From NCBI GenBank assembly GCA_902826835.1, contig CADEGH010000010.1:62001-126000 (forward strand): 64,000 nucleotides of DNA, given 5' to 3'. Numbering within the stretch: the stretch's first letter is position 1; each line of letters begins with the position of its first letter. Shown one piece after another: positions 57,586 through 64,000 of this stretch. This DNA is from an uncultured bacterium (lineage in GTDB: Bacteria > Planctomycetota > GCA-002687715). Made by a program: the position numbers and the translations under genes. The notes below the pieces were generated by a model. That model saw nothing but the letters and a program-made list of their open reading frames with translations, ran no database searches and was not told the origin of the DNA.

Positions 57586-58757
57586 ACTCCGAGACCGGGC
57601 CGACCGGACCAGAGTCGGAAGTCCGTCCGTGGCGGTCCCGCACGAGATTGATCCACGGGGACGGGCACGCAGCGGAGCCCCACGGCGCGGTCGCCGCGGG
57701 CATCCCCCTCTCGACGACCTTTCTCCGCGACGAGCGCGGGGAGCTGCGGTCGCCGTTTGTGTACGCCCGCACCAACAACCCCGCCCGGGCCGACTTGGAG
57801 CGCCGGCTCGCGGAGATTTCCGCGGGCACTGAAGCCGCTGCCTTTGCCTCGGGGCTGGCCGCGGCGAATGCCGTGTTGCAATCGCTCGATGCGGCAAGTC
57901 GCGTGTTGCTGGGCCGCGACCTCTACTTCGGTGTGAAGCAGTTGTTCCGAGTGGCAGGAACTCGCGCCGGTCACCGGATCGAGGAGGTCGACTGGTCCGA
58001 CTCCGCGGCGGCAAAGACGGCGCTCGCGAAGCCAGCCGCGCTCGTGTGGGCGGAATCCCCCTCGAATCCGGAGCTGAAAATCGTCGACCTTGCGCAACTC
58101 GCAACTCTGGCCCGAGGCGCCGGGGCGATTTTTGTGGTCGACAACACTCTGGCTACGCCGTTGGGCCAGGCCCCGTTGGCGCTCGGAGCCGATCTCGTGC
58201 TCGAAGCTTGCACCAAAGCGATCGGTGGACATTCCGATGTGACGGTGGGAGGCCTGATCGTCCGCGACCAATCCTTGCCGCTGTGGGCGCGCGTGCGGGA
58301 ACTGCAAAATCTCGCCGGCGCGGTGCCATCACCCTTCGACTGTTGGCTCGTGATTCGGGGGCTTTCGACACTGGCCGTACGTCAGCGCGAAGCGGTCGAA
58401 TCGGCCCTGGACCTGGCCACGCAGCTCGCGCGTAATCCCGCGGTCGAGCGTGTGCTCTATCCGGGCCTGCCGTCGCATCCCGGGCATGCGATTGCCGCGC
58501 GGCAGATGACACACTTCGGGAGTTTGCTTTCGATACTGGTCCGCGGCGGCGAATCGGCCGCGGCGCGCGTGATCGCGCGGGTTCGTCTGTGGTCGCGCGC
58601 TACCAGTTTCGGGGGAGTGCACTCCTTGATCGAGCATCGCTACTTGGTCGAGGGGGTCGGTTCCCGCACCCCGCCCAACCTGCTTCGCCTTTCGGTCGGT
58701 CTCGAGGACCCTCGCGATCTGCGGGAAGATCTCGAAGCCGCGCTCAGGTCCGATTGA
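57582..58757 (+). CDS. cystathionine gamma-synthase/lyase-like PLP enzyme (Cys/Met metabolism family)
   Basis: 391 residues from ATG at 57582. Family features: RLIHGDGHAAEPHGAVAAGIPLSTTF, YARTNNPARADLERRLAEI, ASGLAAANAVLQS, ESPSNPELKIVDL, VVDNTLATPL and lysine 212 in TKAIGGHSDVTVGG. The C-terminal SFGGVHSLIEHR fits as well. Gamma-synthases, gamma-lyases and O-acetylhomoserine sulfhydrylases share these, so the exact reaction is open. Near metH it could feed homocysteine synthesis. Its 3' end overlaps the convergent ATPase gene by 14 bases. Confidence 0.87.
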   Translation: MNSETGPTGPESEVRPWRSRTRLIHGDGHAAEPHGAVAAGIPLSTTFLRDERGELRSPFVYARTNNPARADLERRLAEISAGTEAAAFASGLAAANAVLQSLDAASRVLLGRDLYFGVKQLFRVAGTRAGHRIEEVDWSDSAAAKTALAKPAALVWAESPSNPELKIVDLAQLATLARGAGAIFVVDNTLATPLGQAPLALGADLVLEACTKAIGGHSDVTVGGLIVRDQSLPLWARVRELQNLAGAVPSPFDCWLVIRGLSTLAVRQREAVESALDLATQLARNPAVERVLYPGLPSHPGHAIAARQMTHFGSLLSILVRGGESAAARVIARVRLWSRATSFGGVHSLIEHRYLVEGVGSRTPPNLLRLSVGLEDPRDLREDLEAALRSD

Positions 58758-61206
58758 GGGTCGTCGGCACCCACGCCAGCGCAAGACCCTGCACGCGGAT
58801 GTTGGTCTTGGTCGGGCGCAATTCGAGCGTCTCGAAAATTTCGGTGGAGGGGTCGGTGCGCTGCGCGATGGCCAGGGCCGCCGCGGCGAACTCCCCCTCC
58901 AGTGCCGCCATCGCTTCCTTCACGGCACTCAGGTTGTCCTCGGCGCGTTCGACGTCCGACGATTCGCGCGACGAGCGGCCCAGGCCACGGATCGCGGTGC
59001 CAGCCTTGCCGACGTTGCCCGCCGTCATCGCCTTCTTTCCCAGCAGACCGCCCAAGACGGCGGACCCGATCGCAATGATCGAGGAGTTGCGGGCCTCTTT
59101 TGCCTGCGTCGCTTGCACTTCGACGGCCTGTTCGGCGCGGCGATAGCGTTCCTTCAGGGTTGCCACTTTGGGGGCCAGTTTTTGGCGTAGTTTTTCCACC
59201 TCGACGTCGCGTTGCTCGTGGGCTTTGGTTTGCAGGCGCGTGCGGAAATCGCCCTCGGTCTCGCCGGGTTCCGACACGATGCCGCCGGACGCGCTCTTCA
59301 TGAGGGTGAGGACGGTCGTCCTCGCGAGCGTCTCCGCGTAGTCTCGCTTCCAACTTTCGTAGGACTTCGGCTCGAGCGCCGGTTTGGGGGGCGCTGCGAA
59401 GCTGTGGCCGGCGACTGGCTCCTTCCTGAGCTGGCGTTCGTCGCAGCCGAGTTCCGAGGCGCCATCCCAATCCAGAGTGGCGAGACCGCTGCCAAACGGG
59501 ACGAGGTGCGTCAGCTTCGAATCGAGGCTGATCCCGGCCTTTGGGTGGCGGAACGACACGATGGCCTGGGCCAACAGATGCGGAACGTAGGTCGTGGACC
59601 CCGAGGGAGTGGGCAAGAAGAGCTCGGTGATGCCCGGAGGGAGCACCGGGCGTGTCTTGGTGGATTCCGAGGGACCACGGGGGGTGGGGGACTGCGGGGC
59701 AGGCGGCGGCGAATCGAACAGACCTCCGCCGGTAGGTGCCGCAGGGGCGGCCCCATCTCTCGTGGGAGCACTCGGCGCGGGCTTTCCGCCCAGGGCCACC
59801 GCGCGGCGATCGTGCATGAGCGTCTTCACTTGGTCACGGGTGAGCGGGCCCCGCAGGTACGACAAACACCAGCGAGTCTCGAACACCGTTGGGGCGTCGT
59901 CGTGCACGTTTTGGAGATAGAACACTCGCGAAGAGAGGCCGGAGAGCAGCTTGTCGATGGTGGCGCGATCGAAACCCTGTCCTGCGGCCCCCTCCAAACC
60001 GTCCAACACGCGTGCTTTGTCGCGCTCGGTCTGGAGTCGGCCGATGAACCAGGTGCCGGCATTCGAGAGCCCCTTGTAGTCGAGGTCGACGGGGTTCTGG
60101 GTCGCGAGGACGACGCCGACGCCAAAGGCCCGCGCTTGTTTCATCAGGGTGAGCAGCGGGAGTTTGGACGGCGGGTTCGCCACCGGCGGGCAGTACCCGG
60201 CAATTTCGTCCATGTAGAGGAGCGCGCGCAGGCTGGTCGTGCCCGATTGGGTCCGCGTCCACGCCAGGACTTCTCCCAAGAGCAGGGCGGAGAAAAACAT
60301 CCGCTCGGGGTCGCTCAAATGCGCGAGGTTGAAGATGGCGATCCTCGGTTTGCCCGCGGGGGTGCGGTAGAGGCGGCCGATGTCCAGCGCTTCCCCTTCC
60401 ATCCAAGCGGCAAACCCCGGGGATGCGAGCAGATTGTTCAGCCGCAGTGCCAGCGCGAAGCGATCCTTCGCGGGGTAGAAGGTCTCGATGTCCATCACCC
60501 CGACCCGGGAGAAGGGCGGGCTTTGGATGTGCGAGAGCACGGTGGTCAGGTCCAAGTCCTGCGCATTGCGCCACGCGGATTCGAAGATCGTGGAGAGGAG
60601 GGCGTGCTCCCTGCTCGTGAGGGGATCCCCTTCGACTCCGAGCAGGCTCAAGAGACTCGTGGCGGTGGTGCTGATGCGGGTGCGGAGGAGGTCGGCATCC
60701 TCGAGCAGATCCGGCGCGGGCGCCGCGAAGGACTTGAGAATCGAGACCGGGATTCCGGTGCGGCTGCCGGGGGTGTAGATCGCGATCTCGACCGCCCCGC
60801 GGAATCGTGCGATGCGCTCGCCGCTCTGCTGCCACGCCGCCAACCCGTTTTTCCAGAGTTCGGCCTGCTTGGCTGCGTACTCCGGCACGCTCAGGCCCTT
60901 TCTCGCGGCATCCTCCGGATGCACCCAGGGCTCGAAATCGGCCGGGCGCAATTCGGGGAAGGTGAGCAGGAGGTTGCCGAGGTCCCCTTTCGGATCGATG
61001 GCGATCGTGGGGATTCCGTCGATGGCCGCCTCCTCGATCAGTCCGAGGCATAGTCCGGTCTTGCCGCTGCCCGTCATGCCGACGCAGACCGCATGGGTCA
61101 CGAGGTCCTTGGCGTCGTAGAGGCAGAGTTCCTCCTTCCTCGTGCGCGTTTCCGGGTCATAGGCCTTGCCGAGGTAAAAAGCACCGAGTTTTTCGTAGTC
61201 CGTCAT
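58744..61206 (-). CDS. HerA/VirB4-like ATPase with C-terminal coiled-coil domain
   Basis: 820 residues. Walker A GMTGSGKT at 43-50 and Walker B LLYMDE at 329-334, with GVVLATQNPVDLDYKGLSNAGTWFIGRLQTERDKAR after it, place it with HerA/FtsK-type DUF87 ATPases. IAIDPKGDLGNLL after Walker A is typical of the bacterial 'DUF853-like' group. Residues about 460-530 are a proline-rich linker. The C-terminal part (about 640-760) is a coiled coil with a glycine/alanine-rich hydrophobic patch (IIAIGSAVLGGLLG). Classical HerA works with the nuclease NurA in DNA end processing; no nurA is nearby. The biological role is unknown. Confidence 0.82.
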   Translation of the reverse strand: MTDYEKLGAFYLGKAYDPETRTRKEELCLYDAKDLVTHAVCVGMTGSGKTGLCLGLIEEAAIDGIPTIAIDPKGDLGNLLLTFPELRPADFEPWVHPEDAARKGLSVPEYAAKQAELWKNGLAAWQQSGERIARFRGAVEIAIYTPGSRTGIPVSILKSFAAPAPDLLEDADLLRTRISTTATSLLSLLGVEGDPLTSREHALLSTIFESAWRNAQDLDLTTVLSHIQSPPFSRVGVMDIETFYPAKDRFALALRLNNLLASPGFAAWMEGEALDIGRLYRTPAGKPRIAIFNLAHLSDPERMFFSALLLGEVLAWTRTQSGTTSLRALLYMDEIAGYCPPVANPPSKLPLLTLMKQARAFGVGVVLATQNPVDLDYKGLSNAGTWFIGRLQTERDKARVLDGLEGAAGQGFDRATIDKLLSGLSSRVFYLQNVHDDAPTVFETRWCLSYLRGPLTRDQVKTLMHDRRAVALGGKPAPSAPTRDGAAPAAPTGGGLFDSPPPAPQSPTPRGPSESTKTRPVLPPGITELFLPTPSGSTTYVPHLLAQAIVSFRHPKAGISLDSKLTHLVPFGSGLATLDWDGASELGCDERQLRKEPVAGHSFAAPPKPALEPKSYESWKRDYAETLARTTVLTLMKSASGGIVSEPGETEGDFRTRLQTKAHEQRDVEVEKLRQKLAPKVATLKERYRRAEQAVEVQATQAKEARNSSIIAIGSAVLGGLLGKKAMTAGNVGKAGTAIRGLGRSSRESSDVERAEDNLSAVKEAMAALEGEFAAAALAIAQRTDPSTEIFETLELRPTKTNIRVQGLALAWVPTTLNRT

Positions 61207-61310
61207 GATGGCGACCCGCTCATTGGTGAGTGCGAATTGTATGCGGGAAACGGGGGCGCACCCGGAGCGGTATAACCACCGGCGCCGCCCCCGCGGCGGC
61301 GAGCCCGCGC

Positions 61311-62030
61311 ATGACCAAGAAACGCATCGACGAGATCCAGTGGTGGCACCGCGTCCCCCTCAAGGACGGACGGGTGACCCCCGGGGTGGTCGACCCCGTG
61401 CCCTACGAATCCTTGTACCTGTTCGATCGACTCGACTTCCGTGGCAAGAGTGTCCTCGACATCGGCTGTTGGGACGGCTACTTCAGCTTCCGCGCCGAAG
61501 CCCGCGGCGCATCCCGGGTGGTGGGCCTGGACGACCCGTCATTCCGATTCGGAGGGCTCGACGGCTGGGAGTTTCTCCACGAGCATTTCGAGAGTCGCGC
61601 GGAGTGGCGCAAGGGGACCCTCTACGATCCTCCGGCGGAGACTTTCGACATCGTTCTCTGCTTCGGGGTCCTCTACCACCTGAGCGACCCGTTGCTCGGT
61701 GCGACCAACGCGTTTCGGCTCGCCCGGGAACGGGTGGCGTTCGAGAGCCACTTCTTTCACTTTGCGGAGGCGGGCCTCTGGCTGATCGAGCCGGGGGTGA
61801 TCGGGGGCGACTTCAGCAACACCTTTGCCCTGTCGACCGGATTCCTGAAGACCCTCGCGCGGTACGAAGGATTCGAACTGCGCGAGGAGCGCGTGTTCAG
61901 CGAGCCGAGTCGGCCCAATCCGCTCCTCGATCGTGGGGCCATGGTCTTCGAACGGGTGGCGGCGCCTCGGACCGGCTATCTCCCGTTCTGTTTCCCCAAG
62001 CCCCCGCTCAACCACCCTCCCGCACGATGA
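61311..62030 (+). CDS. CmoB-like class I SAM methyltransferase
   Basis: 239 residues from ATG at 61311. The N-terminal WWHRVPLKDGRVTPGVVDP and LDFRGKSVLDIGCWDGYFSFRAEARGASRVVGLDD match the DUF1698/TIGR04290 group related to the tRNA carboxymethyl-uridine enzyme CmoB. FDIVLCFGVLYHLSDPL is the post-I/IV region. Its C-terminal part lacks the extended CmoB substrate domain, so the substrate may be a small molecule rather than tRNA. Its 3' end overlaps the CRTAC1 gene by 23 bases in convergent orientation. Confidence 0.83.
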   Translation: MTKKRIDEIQWWHRVPLKDGRVTPGVVDPVPYESLYLFDRLDFRGKSVLDIGCWDGYFSFRAEARGASRVVGLDDPSFRFGGLDGWEFLHEHFESRAEWRKGTLYDPPAETFDIVLCFGVLYHLSDPLLGATNAFRLARERVAFESHFFHFAEAGLWLIEPGVIGGDFSNTFALSTGFLKTLARYEGFELREERVFSEPSRPNPLLDRGAMVFERVAAPRTGYLPFCFPKPPLNHPPAR

Positions 62031-63801
62031 CGAGTGGGGACGCGCGCAGGTCGGCTTCCTTCAGAGTTCTTTCCTCCTTACGACCATCCGGCCAAATCAG
62101 GGCGAGTTTGGCCTCGGTGGTGTCGGGCGGGATTGCGAACAGGATCTCGAGCGAGGACTGGGACAGATAAGAAGATCCGGTGCGCACGAAGCGACTTTGC
62201 GTCTCCGCTCCTATCGTCAGGCGCGCGGATGCTCCGAGGGCGTCCCGGTTCTTGCCCACTCCCTTCAAGCGGATTCGCAGGCCTCGTCCCCGGGTCGGTC
62301 CGTCGTTGCGAAGCAAACGCAGTCCGCCGCCGTTGTCGGTGAGCACGAGGTCGGCATCGCCGTCCTGATCGAGGTCGGAGGTGGCGAGAGCGCGACCGAC
62401 CAAGGGCGAAGCGAATCCGGGCCCTGCAGTCCCGGTCACGTCCTCGAAGGTGCCGTCTCGTCGGTTCAGGAGGAGTTGGGGCCGCTGTCGGTAGGGGACT
62501 TCCTTCTGGACCTTCTGGATTTCCGGCTCGAGGTGCCCGTTGGCGAGCAGAAGATCGAGGTGCCCGTCGAGATCGACATCCACGAAGAGGCAACCGAAGG
62601 TCAAGGAGAGTTGGGTCGCGCCGGCGATGCGTGCTTCGGTGGTGACATCCCGGAAGAGGGCCGGACTTTCTTGGCGGTAGAGCGCGACGGGTTCGCCGGA
62701 AAAATTGCCGATCGGGATGCCCAGTCGTCCGTCGCCCCGGTAGTCGGCGATGTCGATTCCCATGCCGGCGCGGGTGCGGGCGTTTTCGTCGTAGGCGATT
62801 CCGTAGCGGATGGCGGCTTCTTGGAACTTCCCTCCGTCATTCAGGTAGAGAAAGTTCGGCTCTTTGTCATTGGCGACGACAAAGTCGGGAAATCCGTTGC
62901 CATCGATATCCGCCACCGCGATCCCGAGGGCCTTGGCTTTCGTCGAGAGCATTCCGACCTTCTCGGTGATCTCGGCAAAACGGCCCTGGCCGTCGTTCTC
63001 GAAGAGTCGGCAGGTCGAGCCTTCGTACTGGTCGGGGATGGTGTAACTCTTGGTCTTTCCGTCTAGGGTGGCAAAGACATCGACTTCGGGGGACCACTTG
63101 GCGTAGTTGGCGACCATCAGATCCAAGTCGCCGTCCTGGTCCGTGTCGGCGAACACCGCGGCGGTCGACCAGTCCGGGCCGGTGCGGCCTCGGGCATCGG
63201 TCCATCCGGCGGTCGCGAGCCCTCGCTCGAGCGTCTGCTCGGTGAATCGCATGGTGCCCAGGTCCCGTTCATTCAGGAAGAACCGCACCCCGCCCCAGGT
63301 GGTGACCACGAGGTCTTGGTCGGAATCGCCGTCGACATCGGCGGCGGCGCCGCCCATGCCGTAGGCCGCGAGGTCCAAGCCCACTTCGGCGCCACACTCG
63401 CGGAAGCGGAGGCCTCCCTGGTTGTGGAAGAAGTGCGCTTTGGACGAGGAGATGCCCCGTCCGGGGAAGGTGGTTCCGTTGGGCACGAACAGATCGTCCT
63501 TCCCGTCTCCGTCGGCGTCGAAGAGGATGGCGCCTGGCCCCATACACTCCGGTAGATAACGGGACGCGGTGCCGTCATCGAATTGGAACGCGCCGGTCTC
63601 GTGTCGGAAGTTCAGGCCGGCTTCCTCGGCCACCAGGGCAAAGGTCACCGGGGAGCGCGCGGCCTCCACCGGCGGCGGAGGGAGATAGCGCTCTTGTTTG
63701 TGCACCACCGGCTTTTCCGCGGGAGGGGTTTTGCGGACGAGCCACCATGTCAGGCCGCCGACGGCCAGGAGACTCAGAACGATCGCGATGGTGCGCTTCA
63801 C
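62008..63801 (-). CDS. FG-GAP/UnbV (CRTAC1 family) protein, membrane-anchored
   Basis: 597 residues from a GTG at 63801, overlapping the previous stop by four bases (GTGA). An N-terminal hydrophobic helix (AIVLSLLAVGGLTWWLV) anchors or exports it. The body has FG-GAP blades with D-x-D-x-D-G loops (FDADGDGKDD, DVDGDSDQD, DTDQDGDLD, DIDGNGFPD, DVDLDGHLD, DLDQDGDAD). It ends in an UnbV/ASPIC module (RIRLKGVGKNRDALGASARLT, LIWPDGRKEERTL). CRTAC1 proteins are surface or periplasmic binding propellers of unsettled function. It has no thioredoxin domain and no internal TGA, unlike the other CRTAC1 gene here. Confidence 0.88.
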   Translation of the reverse strand: MKRTIAIVLSLLAVGGLTWWLVRKTPPAEKPVVHKQERYLPPPPVEAARSPVTFALVAEEAGLNFRHETGAFQFDDGTASRYLPECMGPGAILFDADGDGKDDLFVPNGTTFPGRGISSSKAHFFHNQGGLRFRECGAEVGLDLAAYGMGGAAADVDGDSDQDLVVTTWGGVRFFLNERDLGTMRFTEQTLERGLATAGWTDARGRTGPDWSTAAVFADTDQDGDLDLMVANYAKWSPEVDVFATLDGKTKSYTIPDQYEGSTCRLFENDGQGRFAEITEKVGMLSTKAKALGIAVADIDGNGFPDFVVANDKEPNFLYLNDGGKFQEAAIRYGIAYDENARTRAGMGIDIADYRGDGRLGIPIGNFSGEPVALYRQESPALFRDVTTEARIAGATQLSLTFGCLFVDVDLDGHLDLLLANGHLEPEIQKVQKEVPYRQRPQLLLNRRDGTFEDVTGTAGPGFASPLVGRALATSDLDQDGDADLVLTDNGGGLRLLRNDGPTRGRGLRIRLKGVGKNRDALGASARLTIGAETQSRFVRTGSSYLSQSSLEILFAIPPDTTEAKLALIWPDGRKEERTLKEADLRASPLVIVREGG

Positions 63802-64000
63802 AGTCCGGCCTCGGAGTGGATGACGATGGACTGACTCATGAGGTTGTCCGCAGGGTGCTTCTGGCGGTATTGCTGAGTCTTCGCCGGGGCGTCTTCGTCG
63901 ATCTTGTACTTCGAGAACGCGGCCTCCGACGCTTGCACCGCGTGTTCGAGCTCGGCGCGGATGGCGGGATCCGGTTCCGTCGCGAGGAGCTTCTTGTAGG
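63798..64000 (-). CDS. C-terminal end of an unidentified protein (truncated by window edge)
   Basis: The last 66 codons of a gene starting beyond 64000. The readable part (YKKLLATEPDPAIRAELEHA, then ASEAAFSKYKIDEDAPAKTQQ) is helical and charged and ends MSQSIVIHSEAGL. It may be the end of a repeat-type helical protein; nothing more can be supported. Its TGA overlaps the CRTAC1 GTG, so the two are translationally coupled. Confidence 0.7.
   Translation of the reverse strand, partial: YKKLLATEPDPAIRAELEHAVQASEAAFSKYKIDEDAPAKTQQYRQKHPADNLMSQSIVIHSEAGL

Overview
This is a GC-rich bacterial chromosome segment; one line counted by hand inside metH is 65% G+C. It carries about 55 protein genes and no rRNA, tRNA, CRISPR array or intact insertion sequence that I can see. 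The gene content suggests a Planctomycetota-like organism. The evidence is two FG-GAP/UnbV (CRTAC1-type) proteins, an ECF sigma factor extended by a membrane segment and a carboxypeptidase-regulatory-like domain, a secreted nidogen-like protein and a stand-alone pseudopilin operon. This assignment is inference from content; there is no 16S rRNA in the window. Genes are tightly packed, with many ATGA/GTGA/TGATG start-stop overlaps. TGA is clearly used as a normal stop codon.

Layout: 1-4774 holds a truncated ECF sigma factor, then a minus-strand run of a small membrane protein, a gingipain-like C25 peptidase, an RsuA-type pseudouridine synthase and a THUMP-like methyltransferase. 5182-5850 is a lone lower-GC gene with a HEPN-like R-x4-H motif. 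6333-9613 encodes a secreted nidogen-like protein and a PepQ-type prolidase. About 9.6-38.9 kb is a large exopolysaccharide/surface-glycan region. It contains a mutarotase, flippase, SDR, acyl/AMP ligase, lipid-linked sugar transferase, six glycosyltransferases, two CysE-like acetyltransferases, an O-antigen ligase/polymerase, a Walker-A-less BY-kinase-like protein, a Wzz-type chain-length protein, a Wza-type export lipoprotein, a CDP-glucose synthesis/dehydration pair, two more epimerases and two B12-binding radical SAM enzymes. Together these can make an activated sugar, load it on a lipid carrier, extend, modify, flip, polymerise and export it.

Within that region (17387-20608) is the most unusual object. 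It is a 1073-codon reading frame for a membrane-anchored FG-GAP/UnbV protein fused to a TlpA-like thioredoxin domain, interrupted by one in-frame TGA at 19499-19501. A strong 8-bp hairpin with a GGUC loop starts 9 nt after the TGA. This is the arrangement of a bacterial SECIS element, so the gene is a candidate selenoprotein. A nonsense mutation or a sequence error remains possible.

About 38.9-44.7 kb has a secreted thioredoxin-like protein and, divergently, a pseudopilin operon (two class III prepilins, a lipoprotein, a PilX-like protein with DNDGD repeats, a HEAT-repeat protein). 44.8-48 kb has glpD, a DUF1579 protein and a lactonase-like lipoprotein. 48-58.8 kb is rich in amino-acid and sulfur metabolism: metH, a class V aminotransferase, an ACC-deaminase/D-cysteine desulfhydrase-like enzyme, an AlaA-type aminotransferase and a cystathionine gamma-synthase-like enzyme. 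An HTH plus receiver-like regulator and a HAD hydrolase are interspersed. 58.7-64 kb has a HerA-like ATPase, a CmoB-like methyltransferase, a second CRTAC1 protein and the tail of an unidentified gene.
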